NCBI GenBank assembly: GCA_016795105.1
Contig: JAEUIH010000003.1
Coordinates: forward strand, 1 to 64,000
Direction of reading: 5' to 3'
Length of the DNA stretch: 64,000 bases
DNA from: Planctomyces sp.
Lineage (GTDB): Bacteria; Planctomycetota; Planctomycetia; Planctomycetales; Planctomycetaceae
Below are positions 35,452-45,386 of the stretch, one piece after another; the first letter of the stretch is position 1; each line of letters opens with the position of its first letter. A program made the translations under genes and the position numbers. Under the pieces are notes generated by a model. That model was not told where the DNA came from. It saw only the letters and a list, made by a program, of their open reading frames with translations, and searched no databases.

Positions 35452-37269
35452 GTGTTTTGGGCCAGATCTCAGCTATTTTGGAAAACCATGGGCATTTATG
35501 TCCTGTTTTCTATGCTGGCGCTGATCGGACTGGTTGCTACATTGCGGTCTCGCACAGTTCAGCAGATCGAAGGCTTTCATCGAACTGCCGTCATTGAGCT
35601 GGGTGAACGAATTGCGGGTGAGCTTCGACAAAGTACGGACTCTGAGCGTTTGTATGCTCGGTGGCAGGAAACGCTCAGGACTCAGGGTTCATCAATCTGG
35701 ATTGTTGACCGTGAGCTTCAGCATCAATTACCGTCTTCAGAGCAGATTCCACCGAGGGAAGTGATCGGATCGGCGGTTCGGGCTGCCTCCAGGACAGGTG
35801 AATCGGTACGCTGGTATCGTACGGAGACTGAGAATCGGACGATGGTGATTGCGATTGCGATCACCGATGATCAGCCGCGTCAGGTATTGTTGCTGTTGAG
35901 CCCGCTGGCGAACGCTCATGGTGAATTGCCATTGATTGCAGACGCTGCGACGCAGGGTGCGATCTTCATGTGGGGCATCGGTGTGCTCTGCGTTGGTTTT
36001 GCCGCATCCCGCCTCATTCGTCCGATTCATGCAATGACGCAGAACCTCGATACCGGCGTTGAACGGACGGCCCGCCAGGATATGCTGCTCAGGATTTCAG
36101 ATCGTCGAGATGAGCTTGGTAATGTTGCGCAATCGCTGACTCAGCTGGAAGACGATCGAGAACAGCAGATGCTGGCATTGGGGAAAGCCGAGCAAAGTTC
36201 GCGATCCGGACTTGAGCTGTTATCCGCCGTCCTTGACTCAATGATGGAGGGCGTGATTGCGGTTGATGTTGAAGAACGGATTCTGTTCCTCAATGCAGGG
36301 GCTCGGAGGCTTCTTGGAATTCGGCCTTTGATCGGCATTCGCCACAGGCTGTATGAAGCTGTTCGGTTGCCTGTCTTTGAGGAGACAGTGCGAGAAGCGT
36401 TGTTGTCGAGGTCAATGCAGCAGGCCGAATTCCGAATTCCGCTGAACAATGTGTTTTTGTCAATCGTCGTAAGTCCAATTGTTCGCGAAGAATACTCCGG
36501 TGCTGTGATTGTGGTTCGTGACGTTTCAGAACTTAGGCGTCTCGAAGCCATGAGGCGTGACTTCGTCAGCGGTGTTTCCCATGAATTGAAAACGCCGCTG
36601 ACCGTGATTCAGGCCTGCACCGACACATTGCTTTCCGGAGCAATGGATGACCCGGATGATGCTCGTCGATTTCTGTCCCAAATCGATGAACAGTCTGAAC
36701 GATTGCTGCAGTTGATTATTGGTATGCTGCAGTTGTCGCGAGTGGAGTCCGGCGCGGAAGTCTTTCATTTTGAGCCTGTTGACCTCGCAGCGATTGTCGA
36801 TCAGACCTTTCGGATGCTCTCAACGGTTGCTGAAAGCCATCAGGTGACTCTGGAGCGAAAGGGGCTCGACTGCTTTATTCTTTCGGCTGACGCTCAGGCC
36901 ATTCGAACGGTGTTCTCCAACTTGATCGACAATGCCATCAAGCATACGCCGGCAGGTGGTCATGTGACGGTCACCTTTGGGCAGATCGACGACAAGCCGA
37001 GTGTGCTGGTACAGGACTCGGGAGTTGGAATTGCGAAAGAGCATCTGTCGCGGATCTTCGAGAGGTTTTATCGGGTGGACAGGGACAGATCCCGAGCGAG
37101 TGGCGGTACCGGACTGGGATTGGCGATCGTTAAACACCTGTGTCAGACGCTGGGAATCGCGATTCAGGTATCGAGCGAAGTGGGGAAGGGGACAGAGTTC
37201 CGTTTGGTCTGGAAAGAGCAGGTCCTGGCGGATCCGGAGAGCACCCAGCTTCTGGCCGATGAGTGTTGA
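35452..37269 (+). CDS. phoR: PhoR-type phosphate sensor histidine kinase
   Basis: 605 residues from GTG; ATG at 35488 is an alternative. Two membrane segments (about 12-30, 160-182) frame an extracytoplasmic domain. HAMP-like linker, PAS domain (about 260-360), HisKA with His near 376 (SGVSHELKTPLTVIQA), and HATPase with N and G boxes (NLIDNAIKHTP, VQDSGVGIAKEHL, GGTGLGLAIVKHL). Its place at the head of the pst-phoU-phoB cluster identifies it as the phosphate-responsive kinase. The cluster runs on the same strand for 7.4 kb. Confidence 0.85.
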   Translation: MFWARSQLFWKTMGIYVLFSMLALIGLVATLRSRTVQQIEGFHRTAVIELGERIAGELRQSTDSERLYARWQETLRTQGSSIWIVDRELQHQLPSSEQIPPREVIGSAVRAASRTGESVRWYRTETENRTMVIAIAITDDQPRQVLLLLSPLANAHGELPLIADAATQGAIFMWGIGVLCVGFAASRLIRPIHAMTQNLDTGVERTARQDMLLRISDRRDELGNVAQSLTQLEDDREQQMLALGKAEQSSRSGLELLSAVLDSMMEGVIAVDVEERILFLNAGARRLLGIRPLIGIRHRLYEAVRLPVFEETVREALLSRSMQQAEFRIPLNNVFLSIVVSPIVREEYSGAVIVVRDVSELRRLEAMRRDFVSGVSHELKTPLTVIQACTDTLLSGAMDDPDDARRFLSQIDEQSERLLQLIIGMLQLSRVESGAEVFHFEPVDLAAIVDQTFRMLSTVAESHQVTLERKGLDCFILSADAQAIRTVFSNLIDNAIKHTPAGGHVTVTFGQIDDKPSVLVQDSGVGIAKEHLSRIFERFYRVDRDRSRASGGTGLGLAIVKHLCQTLGIAIQVSSEVGKGTEFRLVWKEQVLADPESTQLLADEC

Positions 37270-37496
37270 ATTGGCCTTCTCTTTATGCGCCACTGCCAGA
37301 CAATGTCTGCAATTCAGGCTCTGCGCGTCGACGGCCAAATCTGTGAAGATTGTGTTAATGTTCTGGTGTCCGGCTAAACTTGTGTTTGGATTTTGAGCGC
37401 CCACGATACGATATCCCGGTAATGCGACGACTCTTCGATTTGCGTAACATGTTTCCTGCCAGTGCCTTGCATCGATTTGTCAAAAGATCGCGTATT

Positions 37497-37524
37497 CTTA
37501 ACACAACTTCACATTCCCTTAACA
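37497..37524 (+). promoter_or_regulatory. Candidate Pho box upstream of pstS
   Basis: CTTAACA at 37497, CTTCACA at 37507 and CTTAACA at 37518 repeat at 10-11 bp spacing, about 64 bp before the pstS ATG. This resembles the tandem TTAACA-type boxes bound by PhoB/PhoP in Gram-positive bacteria and cyanobacteria. The rest of the 37270-37587 gap holds nothing recognised. Confidence 0.55.
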
Positions 37525-37587
37525 AATTCGTCGTTGAATGTGGCGAGTTGAAGTTTTGGAAGCAGTGAAACTGAGTGGAGCGAACAG

Positions 37588-38541
37588 ATGAGTCGCATGA
37601 GATGCGTGTTTGGTATGTTGGCGGTACTCGCGATTGCGGGTTGTACTGTGGAGGACACAACACCTGGTGATGTTGCGGGTGGCGGGGATGTGAAGAGGAT
37701 TATGGTTGACGGTTCAAGTACAGTTGAGCCAATCACTTCGCGGATCGCTGAGAAGTTCGAGGTCGAATTCAGTGACGTTCAGGTCCCGGTGAAGGTGACA
37801 GGGACAGGGACCGGGTTCAAAGAGCTGATTGCTGGCCGCATTGATATTGCAAATGCTTCACGTCCGATTAAGGACAGTGAGAAAGAGGAATGTCAGAAGA
37901 ACGGCATCGAGTTTGTGGAGCTGAAGATTGCGATCGACGGTTTGTCAGTTGTGGTGCACCCTGAGAACGACTGGGTGACATCACTGACAGTTGCCCAGTT
38001 GAAGAAGATCTGGGAGCCGGGTAGTACAGTCACGAAGTGGAGTGACGTTGATCCATCGTGGCCGGACCACAAGATATCTCTGTTTGGCGCTGGTGAAGAG
38101 TCCGGCACGTTCAACTATTTCACGGAAGCAATCAATGGCAAGGATGGGGCGATCACAGAAAACTACAGCCCGAGTGGCGACGACAATGTGATTGCGACTG
38201 GTGTCGCAGGTGACAAGTATGCCATGGGTTTCTTTGGTTATGCGTACTATTCGAGAAACAAAGAGAAGCTGAAAGTTGTCGCAGTTTCTCCGACTGAGAA
38301 CCTGGCTGACGCAGTGGCTCCGACGCCGGAGACGATCGAAGCAGGAACTTATACGCCGCTGTCTCGACCGTTGTTTATCTACGTCAAGAAGGCTTCGTTG
38401 TCTCGACCAGAGGTTGAGGACTTCGTGCGATTCTATCTGGGAGCCGGGCAGGCGGAAGTTGCAGCTGCCGGTTATGTGGCACTGAGTGCTGCGGAAGTCG
38501 AAGCATCGAAGGCGGCGTTTGAGTCGGCAGTTGGCAAGTAA
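37588..38541 (+). CDS. pstS: Phosphate ABC transporter substrate-binding lipoprotein
   Basis: 317 residues with lipobox LAIAGC at about residue 19. PstS core: MVDGSSTVEPITSRIAEKF, KVTGTGTGFKELIAGRIDIANASRPIK, GAGEESGTFNYFTEAI, GFFGYAYYSRN, RPLFIYVKKASL. The Ser/Thr-rich loops DGSST and SGTF bind phosphate. It captures phosphate in the periplasm for PstCAB. It starts a run of four transport genes and follows a candidate Pho box. Confidence 0.93.
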   Translation: MSRMRCVFGMLAVLAIAGCTVEDTTPGDVAGGGDVKRIMVDGSSTVEPITSRIAEKFEVEFSDVQVPVKVTGTGTGFKELIAGRIDIANASRPIKDSEKEECQKNGIEFVELKIAIDGLSVVVHPENDWVTSLTVAQLKKIWEPGSTVTKWSDVDPSWPDHKISLFGAGEESGTFNYFTEAINGKDGAITENYSPSGDDNVIATGVAGDKYAMGFFGYAYYSRNKEKLKVVAVSPTENLADAVAPTPETIEAGTYTPLSRPLFIYVKKASLSRPEVEDFVRFYLGAGQAEVAAAGYVALSAAEVEASKAAFESAVGK

Positions 38542-38565
38542 CTGAAGTTGCCTGGGGGCAAAGAA

Positions 38566-39546
38566 ATGTCAACTGCTCGACCATCAATGTTTCAGCGCAG
38601 TCGTTCGGCAAATCCGAAGGAGCAGCTGATCCATGTATTGTTATTGTGTTGTGCGCTCGTTTCAATTCTGACGACATTGGGGATTGTGGTCGTACTGCTT
38701 CGCAGTGCGGTCTACAATCCGGGTCCGAAGACGGCGTTCTTCGAAGAGGTATCGCTGGGCGAGTTCCTGACCGATACGAGGTGGAAGCCGGTTGAGCGAT
38801 CGCAGCTGTCTCCGGAGGCTGATCAGGGGCACTTCGGAATCTGGCCGTTGTTGAGTGGAACTCTGATGGTTGCTGTCATTGCTTCGTTGGTGAGTGTACC
38901 GACGGGGTTGGGTGCTGCGATTTACATGAGTGAATATGCAGGGCCTCGAGAGCGTTCGTTTCTTAAGCCTGTTCTCGAGATCCTGGCCGGGATCCCAACA
39001 GTTGTTTACGGATTCTTTGCGCTGCACTTTATCACACCCATGATCCTTCAGCCGGTGTTGAAGCATGTGTTTGGTATTGAGATCGGGCTGTTTAATGTGG
39101 CGAGTGCTGGCATCGTGGTTGGAATTATGGTGACGCCGATGATTGCATCTCTCAGCGAGGATGTGCTCAGATCGGTGCCTCGAAGTCTGCGAGAAGCCGG
39201 CTATGCTCTGGGAAGTACTCGGTTTGACGTGTCCATGCGAGTCGTTGTGCCGGCTGCATTATCGGGAATACTGGCCGCATTCCTGCTCGCATTTTCTCGC
39301 GCAATTGGCGAGACGATGGCGGTTACGATCGCTGGGGGGCACAAGGTGCTGTTCTCTGTAAACCCGTTTGAAGAGATGCGAACGATGACGGGTTATATGG
39401 TGCATCAGAGTTTCGGAGACAATTCGGCGGACTCAATTCAGAATAAAAGCATCTACGCAATCGGCCTGGCCCTGTTTGTGATTACTCTGTCGATCAACAT
39501 CGCGTCGCAGTGGATTCTGCGGAAGTTCCGCGAGGTGTATCAATGA
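38566..39546 (+). CDS. pstC: Phosphate ABC transporter permease PstC
   Basis: 326 residues from ATG at 38566 (GGGGG eleven bases upstream). Six hydrophobic helices. The permease EAA loop is seen as [26 protein letters not shown], and [12 protein letters not shown] and [12 protein letters not shown] are PstC hallmarks. An extra extracytoplasmic segment (about 55-85) sits after helix 1. The stop overlaps the pstA start (ATGA). Confidence 0.93.
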   Translation: MSTARPSMFQRSRSANPKEQLIHVLLLCCALVSILTTLGIVVVLLRSAVYNPGPKTAFFEEVSLGEFLTDTRWKPVERSQLSPEADQGHFGIWPLLSGTLMVAVIASLVSVPTGLGAAIYMSEYAGPRERSFLKPVLEILAGIPTVVYGFFALHFITPMILQPVLKHVFGIEIGLFNVASAGIVVGIMVTPMIASLSEDVLRSVPRSLREAGYALGSTRFDVSMRVVVPAALSGILAAFLLAFSRAIGETMAVTIAGGHKVLFSVNPFEEMRTMTGYMVHQSFGDNSADSIQNKSIYAIGLALFVITLSINIASQWILRKFREVYQ

Positions 39547-40601
39547 GCACACCGCCGCTTTCAGTGACACCGCAGCCTTCAGATGTGCAGTCACTCAAGT
39601 CTGTGAATTTCATTTCCGGCTCGGATTCAACGATTCGGCGTCGGTTGTTTCTGTCTCGCGTTTTCGCGTGGTGTTGTCGGATTGCAACTTATTCGGCACT
39701 TGCAGCTCTCGTCGCATTGCTGGCAAGTATTATTGTGAATTGTCTTGGGCGGTTGAATCTGAGCTTCATTACCTCGGTCAATTCGGTGGATCCGGCAGAA
39801 GCCGGAATTCTGGCGGGGCTGTGGGGATCGTTCTGGCTGATCTCTCTGACAACTCTGATGTCGGTTCCACTTGGAATCGGGTCAGCCGTTTATCTTGAAG
39901 AATATGCGAAGGACACCTGGCTGACTCGAGTCATCAAGGTAAACCTGTCGAATCTGGCTGGTGTTCCGTCGATTGTGTATGGGATGCTGGGATTGACGGT
40001 GTTTGTGCGAATGTTCGACCTGTTTGGGTCATCAGCGGCGAAGTCAAAAGCAATCAACCTGCTGGGGATTGTGAAGATCCCACTTCCGCTGGGCGACATT
40101 ATTCTGGCGGGCGCGTTGACGATGACACTTGTGATTCTGCCGATCATTATTATTGCTTCGCAGGAAGCACTTCGAGCAGTTCCGTCGTCGATTCGGACCG
40201 CATCGCTGGCTCTGGGAGCGACACGATGGCAGACGATTCGCCATCAGGTGCTTCCTGCGGCGATGCCCGGGATTTCCACTGGCGTGATCCTGGCGGTGTC
40301 CAGGGCGATCGGAGACACGGCACCACTCATTATGATTGGAGCATTAACAGTCGCTCGATTCTGTCCTGCGGGCATTGATTCTCCTGTGAAGCTCCTGACG
40401 GAACCTCAAAGAATTCTGCAGGCTCCGATGGATCAGTTTACTGCAATGCCGATTGAAATTTTTCACTGGGCCAAACAGCCTGGTGACGACTTCAGTCCCG
40501 TGGCAGCATCAGGAATTGTAGTGCTCCTGCTGGTACTTTCTGTGTTCAACGGTTTCGCGGTCTGGATTCGTTACCGTACGAGTCGAGGTCTCAAATGGTG
40601 A
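39543..40601 (+). CDS. pstA: Phosphate ABC transporter permease PstA
   Basis: 352 residues from ATG at 39543, in the 4-bp overlap with pstC. About 45 polar N-terminal residues precede the helices. PstA signatures: [47 protein letters not shown] (EAA loop), [16 protein letters not shown]. It forms the membrane channel with PstC. The stop overlaps pstB by 7 bp. Confidence 0.93.
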   Translation: MSTPPLSVTPQPSDVQSLKSVNFISGSDSTIRRRLFLSRVFAWCCRIATYSALAALVALLASIIVNCLGRLNLSFITSVNSVDPAEAGILAGLWGSFWLISLTTLMSVPLGIGSAVYLEEYAKDTWLTRVIKVNLSNLAGVPSIVYGMLGLTVFVRMFDLFGSSAAKSKAINLLGIVKIPLPLGDIILAGALTMTLVILPIIIIASQEALRAVPSSIRTASLALGATRWQTIRHQVLPAAMPGISTGVILAVSRAIGDTAPLIMIGALTVARFCPAGIDSPVKLLTEPQRILQAPMDQFTAMPIEIFHWAKQPGDDFSPVAASGIVVLLLVLSVFNGFAVWIRYRTSRGLKW

Positions 40602-41476
40602 CATTTATTGAAACGCTTCGTTCCCCAATCGAGCGAAAAGCTATGGCTACAAGTCCGACGACAGTTCTGAGGGTACCGCCGGCGGTTGCCGGTGTTGACC
40701 GAGACATGGACATGTCACAGCATCCGGCAGCGATTACTGCTCGCGGGATGAATTTTTACTACGGAGAAAACCAGGTCCTGTTTGACGTGAATCTGACGGT
40801 CCCGGAGCGATCTGTGACTGCGCTTATCGGTCCTTCGGGGTGTGGGAAAAGTACGTTCCTGCGGACTTTGAACCGAATGAATGACCTGATTGAAGGGACT
40901 CGCTGCACAGGCGAGGTTCTGATTCAGGGGCAGAACATCATGGAGCCAGCTGTCGATGTCGTGCTGCTCAGGAAGCATGTGGGGATGGTGTTTCAAAAAT
41001 CAACCCCGTTTCCAAAGTCGATTTTTGACAATGTCGCGTATGGCCCTCGCGTTGCCGGTGAACGGAATCGTGCGATTCTTGCGGACCTTGTAGAGTCCTG
41101 TCTGCAGAAAGCCGCGTTGTGGGAGGAAGTGAAAGATCGTCTGGGTGAATCCGCGATGGCTCTGTCCGGTGGTCAGCAGCAGAGACTTTGTATTGCTCGA
41201 GCCCTTGCCACCAATCCACAGATTCTGCTGATGGACGAACCTGCATCGGCGCTGGATCCGGCGAGTACTTCGAGGATTGAAGACCTGATTGGCGAGTTGT
41301 GTGCGAACTACACGATTGTAATTGTTACCCACAATATGCAGCAGGCATCTCGCGTCAGTCATCAGACGGCATTCTTCTTTGAGGGAAATCTGGTGGAAGT
41401 TGGTCCAACGACGCAAATCTTCACGAGCCCTTCACAGAAAAAGACAGAAGACTACATCACAGGTCGATTCGGCTGA
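40595..41476 (+). CDS. pstB: Phosphate ABC transporter ATPase PstB
   Basis: 293 residues. Walker [10 protein letters not shown] (79-87), Q-loop VFQKSTPFP, signature [16 protein letters not shown], Walker [14 protein letters not shown]-loop VTHNM. The N-terminal 45 residues are longer than usual for PstB (about 250 residues); ATG at 40643 (MATSPTTV) is an alternative start, but the first ATG overlaps pstA and favours coupling. It powers phosphate import. Confidence 0.93.
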   Translation: MVTFIETLRSPIERKAMATSPTTVLRVPPAVAGVDRDMDMSQHPAAITARGMNFYYGENQVLFDVNLTVPERSVTALIGPSGCGKSTFLRTLNRMNDLIEGTRCTGEVLIQGQNIMEPAVDVVLLRKHVGMVFQKSTPFPKSIFDNVAYGPRVAGERNRAILADLVESCLQKAALWEEVKDRLGESAMALSGGQQQRLCIARALATNPQILLMDEPASALDPASTSRIEDLIGELCANYTIVIVTHNMQQASRVSHQTAFFFEGNLVEVGPTTQIFTSPSQKKTEDYITGRFG

Positions 41477-41516
41477 TCGAAGTTGAATCGACCCTAACTG
41501 AGCAAAGATCGGTTTA

Positions 41517-42212
41517 ATGACAGCACATTTCTTTATCGAAATGGAACGCCTTCATCGTCACATTCTCAGCATGTGTTCCGCGGCTGAAGAGCTCATCTGT
41601 GATGCGCTTGACGGACTGCGCAAAAATCGCAGTGAACTTGCGATGGAGCTTTCGGGAAGAGATCGGGTTGTTGACGAGTGGGATATTCGAATTGAAGAAG
41701 AGTGTCTGAAAATTCTGGCCTTGTATCATCCGGTTGCGAACGACCTTCGTCGAGTCGCAGTCGTGATGAAGATTGCACTGGAACTGGAGCGGGTGGCTGA
41801 TCTTGCGGTCAGTATCGCGGAGCGATCTTCGGCGATGTCACAGTTTGTGACGTTTCCGATGCCATCACGGCTCGATGAAATGGCTCGCGAAGCACTGTCC
41901 ATGCTCCACGACAGCATAGATGCGTTTGTTGAACAGAACTCGCGAGGCGCGAGGGATATCTGCAAGCGAGACGATCACGTTGATCAGCTGAATGACGAAT
42001 TGATTCAGGAAGTTGTCGATGTGATGAAACAACGACCTGAACTGATTGAACCTGCAATGCACTTATTCTCAGTCATACGTCATGTTGAACGTGTGGCTGA
42101 TCATGCGACGAACATCGCAGAGGATGTGGTGTACCTTGTTGAGGGAGCCATTATACGGCATCCTCGACTTCCTCGAAATGCCGGCGGGTTGCTGGCGTCA
42201 CGGGATTCCTGA
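41517..42212 (+). CDS. phoU: Phosphate signalling protein PhoU
   Basis: 231 residues, all helical. Two related halves carry the metal-binding ExxxD motifs: LELERVADLAVSIAE and RHVERVADHATNIAEDVVYL. It links PstB to PhoR and dampens signalling when phosphate is ample. It lies 40 bp after pstB and 11 bp before phoB. Confidence 0.92.
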   Translation: MTAHFFIEMERLHRHILSMCSAAEELICDALDGLRKNRSELAMELSGRDRVVDEWDIRIEEECLKILALYHPVANDLRRVAVVMKIALELERVADLAVSIAERSSAMSQFVTFPMPSRLDEMAREALSMLHDSIDAFVEQNSRGARDICKRDDHVDQLNDELIQEVVDVMKQRPELIEPAMHLFSVIRHVERVADHATNIAEDVVYLVEGAIIRHPRLPRNAGGLLASRDS

Positions 42213-42223
42213 ACGGTGTGATT

Positions 42224-42910
42224 ATGCAAAAGCAAACCATTCTGGTGATTGAAGATGAACAGGCCATCGCGGATGTCGTCATCTACAACCTGCAGAAGGA
42301 AGGTTATTCGGTTGTCTGGGAACGCGATGGACGTACCGGGCTTCAGCGGGCTCAGTCCATGATGCCCGACCTGATCGTTCTGGATTTGATGCTGCCGGGA
42401 ATTGATGGTCTGCAGATCTGCAGAAACCTCAAATCAGACCCCAGAACCAGAGACATTCGTGTCCTGATGCTGACGGCCCGGGGAGCCGAAACAGATGAAA
42501 TTGTCGGCTTCAATATGGGTGCTGATGACTATGTGACCAAGCCATTTCGAGTCACACCACTGATTCACCGGATCAAGGCTCTGTTGCGTCGTGCTGAAAC
42601 CGAAGATACTCCCAAAGCTCTTCTGGCGGCCCATGGGATCGAGATCGACAGAACAAACCATATTGTCAAAGTGGATAGTCAGGAACTGGAACTGACACCA
42701 ACGGAATTCCGAATGTTGTGGACTCTGATGTCACAGCCAGGCCGACCGTTTTCCCGAAATGAGCTAATGGAGACATCTCGCGGGGAAGATGCGAATTCCC
42801 TCGAACGAACAATCGATGTTCACGTACGAGCATTGCGTAAGAAACTTGGCAGTCAGGCAGATGTGATCGAAACCGTTCGAGGTATCGGCTACCGTTTCAT
42901 TAGGCGCTAA
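42224..42910 (+). CDS. phoB: PhoB-type response regulator
   Basis: 228 residues from ATG at 42224; a GTG two codons earlier is also possible. Receiver domain with D10/D11 acidic pair, phospho-acceptor Asp54 (IVLDLMLPGIDG), MLTAR and YVTKPF. OmpR-type winged helix follows (about 135-228: LTPTEFRMLWTLM, ERTIDVHVRALRKKLG, ETVRGIGYRF). It would bind Pho boxes when phosphorylated by PhoR. The regulator sits at the far end of the cluster from its kinase. Confidence 0.9.
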   Translation: MQKQTILVIEDEQAIADVVIYNLQKEGYSVVWERDGRTGLQRAQSMMPDLIVLDLMLPGIDGLQICRNLKSDPRTRDIRVLMLTARGAETDEIVGFNMGADDYVTKPFRVTPLIHRIKALLRRAETEDTPKALLAAHGIEIDRTNHIVKVDSQELELTPTEFRMLWTLMSQPGRPFSRNELMETSRGEDANSLERTIDVHVRALRKKLGSQADVIETVRGIGYRFIRR

Positions 42911-42946
42911 TCTGCTCGTCAGGCGCTGATCTAACTCATCAGGGGT

Positions 42947-44008
42947 CTAGCTCATCAGACGCTGATCCAGCTCAACCTGTTGTTCCCGGTTGAGTCTCAG
43001 CTGTCCGCAGGCCGCATCGATATCTGCGCCCTTTCGCTTTCGAACGGTGGCCGTGATACCTCGCTGTTCCAGAACACTCCGGAAGTGCTCGGTATCCGGT
43101 TCGCCGGGTGCCGTCATCACCAGTTCACTGACGCCGTTCATGGGAATCAGATTCACATGAGCATTGCGCCCTCGTAGTCGATCGGCCAGTTCCGCAGCGT
43201 GATGTGGCTGATCGTTGATTCCGGATAACAGAACATACTCGTAAGAAATTCGCCGTCCTGTCTGTTCAAAGTAGTCATCCGCTGCCGCAAGGATTTCGTC
43301 GATTCCAATGTTCCGGTTCACCGGTACGATTTCAGTTCTTAGCGAATCGTTGGGTGCATGCAGCGATACGGCGAGATTGAACTGTTTGCCGGACTGAGCA
43401 AACTCGCGGATCTTCTCCGGCAGGCCAACTGTGGAGACTGTGATTCGTCTGGCACCCAGTCCGAATCCCTCGTCCGATGTCAGGACTTCGAGAGCGTCCA
43501 TCAGGTTCCGGTAGTTTGCGAGTGGTTCGCCGATTCCCATAACAACGATGTTCGTGATCTGTTCGTCGTCTTTCATCAGGCGGTGCAGGACAAGAACTTG
43601 TTCATAGATTTCAGAGGCGGTCAGATTTCGTTTCACACCCAGTAAGCCGCTCGCGCAAAAAACGCATCCCATAGCACAACCGACCTGAGTACTGATGCAG
43701 ACAGTTCGGCGACCAGGATCCCGCATCAATACACACTCTACCAATTCACTGTCTTTGAGTTTAAGCAGCAGTTTTTCGGTTTGGTCTTTCGCGGTCTGAT
43801 GTCCGGTGACCTCAAAACAGGAGAACGAAAACTCCTGACTAAGTCGCAGTCGTAGATCCGCCGGAAGATCGGTCATCTGCTCAAAACCTGAAATCCGCCG
43901 ACGAATCAGCCATTTACGAATCTGCTTCGCGCGAAATAGGGGCTGAGAATGGCTGCGAAGCCATTCTGTAAGTTCAGAGTCCGTCAGATCCAGAATTGGC
44001 CGTAACAG
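42947..44008 (-). CDS. rlmN: 23S rRNA/tRNA adenine C2 methyltransferase RlmN, probable CTG start
   Basis: 353 residues if translation starts at CTG 44008; the first ATG (43876) would give only 309. The upstream codons encode the normal RlmN N-terminal domain: ILDLTDSELTEWLRSHSQ, then LFRAKQIRKWLIRRRISGF before EQMTDLP. No ATG, GTG or TTG occurs in frame there. AAGGGG lies seven bases before the CTG. Radical-SAM Cys motif CAMGCVFC, GIGEPLANY, SLHAPNDSLR and the catalytic C-terminal Cys (DIDAACGQL) are present. It methylates A2503 of 23S rRNA and A37 of some tRNAs. The preceding gene ends three bases before, so translation is likely coupled. ATT or other CTG codons are alternative starts. Confidence 0.85.
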   Translation of the reverse strand: MLRPILDLTDSELTEWLRSHSQPLFRAKQIRKWLIRRRISGFEQMTDLPADLRLRLSQEFSFSCFEVTGHQTAKDQTEKLLLKLKDSELVECVLMRDPGRRTVCISTQVGCAMGCVFCASGLLGVKRNLTASEIYEQVLVLHRLMKDDEQITNIVVMGIGEPLANYRNLMDALEVLTSDEGFGLGARRITVSTVGLPEKIREFAQSGKQFNLAVSLHAPNDSLRTEIVPVNRNIGIDEILAAADDYFEQTGRRISYEYVLLSGINDQPHHAAELADRLRGRNAHVNLIPMNGVSELVMTAPGEPDTEHFRSVLEQRGITATVRKRKGADIDAACGQLRLNREQQVELDQRLMS

Positions 44009-44011
44009 TTT

Positions 44012-44671
44012 TCAGCCCCTTAGTATCACGAGTATTTCAAATGCGGTTTGAAGCAGTTTTTCAACCTCTTCCGGTTTTCGGCGTCCGCCAGTATACCAGC
44101 AGAGAAATCGGTCACCGCGAGCTTCGAGGTGAATCCCTCGAAATGCTTCCAGACGGTGGAGCCGTTCGACGTTCATAAACTCTCGAATCGATGCTTCCTC
44201 CGATCCCCGAAGCAGAAACATCTTCGAAAATACGGGTGCTTCCGCGAAGTTAATGTCCTGGTAGCCGAAGGCAGATGCAATTCGATGCATCACATTCTCA
44301 GGCGACATCGTAAAAAAAGGCAACCGCAGGTCCTCAGAACGCATCGACACCACTGTTTGGTGGTGCGTGTGGGAGTTCTTTCCCGACCCGGTTGTATAGC
44401 GATAGTCAAAAATTGCGACCTGAACACCATCGTTTTCACGTGTCAGGGAATTACTGAACAAACGTGCTCGACCGCGAGTCATCAGCTCAAAGGTATTGAG
44501 CTGGTTTACTTGTTCCGGTGGATGGTTGGAAAAGTACTGGAAGCCCAGCTGATTTGCGAGAGCTTCCAGTTTTTGCGATCGTTTACTGTTGGATATGCCG
44601 GTCAATATGCCCCCAATGATGAGGAGCAGAATAACGCCGCCAACAATATACAGTCCGATTTCAGGTCCCAC
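44012..44671 (-). CDS. Membrane-anchored protein of unknown function
   Basis: 219 residues from GTG at 44671, with GAGG eight bases upstream. One N-terminal helix (YIVGGVILLLIIGGILTGI), then a basic coiled segment and an alpha/beta domain (GVQVAIFDYRYTTGSGKNSH, then HHQTVVSM). It may be related to DUF3137-like proteins, but this is uncertain. It ends in CTAAGGGGCTGA, whose AAGGGG also serves rlmN, three bases ahead of the rlmN CTG. Confidence 0.65.
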   Translation of the reverse strand: MGPEIGLYIVGGVILLLIIGGILTGISNSKRSQKLEALANQLGFQYFSNHPPEQVNQLNTFELMTRGRARLFSNSLTRENDGVQVAIFDYRYTTGSGKNSHTHHQTVVSMRSEDLRLPFFTMSPENVMHRIASAFGYQDINFAEAPVFSKMFLLRGSEEASIREFMNVERLHRLEAFRGIHLEARGDRFLCWYTGGRRKPEEVEKLLQTAFEILVILRG

Positions 44672-44790
44672 TTGCTGATCCTCACCTCGAAAATTGCGAA
44701 GATGAACAACATGCCCATTTGCATTTCACGCATTATGGTCAGATTTTTTCTTTTCGCACATCGAAGTTTTCAGTCCGCAGGCCGAAGTTT

Positions 44791-45276
44791 TCAGCGAAGC
44801 AAACCCGGTGTAAAGTCGAGTTCGATTCTGGTGTCGTCAGACGTCCCGAAGAACCCCATCAGTTTCTGCATGAAACTACGTTTGCTTCTGGCAATCCGAA
44901 TACACTTTGACAAACCTTCGACCTGAGTGTCGGTTTCTTCTCCAAGTTCCGCAAGGAGGCTCGTCGCCCCGGACAGGTTTCCTGCCAGTGCCAGAGCGAC
45001 TGCAAAATTTGACTTATATGCGGTTGGGATATCCTGTCTCATCAATACCCCGGTCTGATCGATCACAACGGAGCGAAGTACACGAACTGCTTCGTCCGCC
45101 TTTCCGAGTCTCATCAGGCAAACGGCACGGGCGTTTGACTGAGCCGGATTCCCGGAACTTTGTGATGTCGCGATATGGAGCGCGTCTTCGATACGGCCGA
45201 GTTCAAGCAGATGCTCGACCTTCTTCAACAGTTCAGCAACATGACCTGGAATTGACATTGTTCTACTCGTATTCAT
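44791..45276 (-). CDS. TPR-like small protein of unknown function
   Basis: 161 residues from ATG at 45276; ATG at 45258 is equally possible. Helical repeats resemble tetratricopeptides (LLKKVEHLLELGRIEDALHI, NARAVCLMRLGKADEAVRVL, YKSNFAVALALAGNLSGA). The C-terminus is basic then acidic. It follows no operon partner closely. A protein-binding scaffold is likely; nothing more specific can be said. Confidence 0.6.
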   Translation of the reverse strand: MNTSRTMSIPGHVAELLKKVEHLLELGRIEDALHIATSQSSGNPAQSNARAVCLMRLGKADEAVRVLRSVVIDQTGVLMRQDIPTAYKSNFAVALALAGNLSGATSLLAELGEETDTQVEGLSKCIRIARSKRSFMQKLMGFFGTSDDTRIELDFTPGLLR

Positions 45277-45386
45277 TCTGAAACATGAAGGATACGAGGC
45301 AGTGCGCAGCAGTTCATACAGTCCGAGAACCACTGGCTTCCCATGATCTGCCTCGAAACGAAATCAGGAATTCGTTTCGAGGACGT

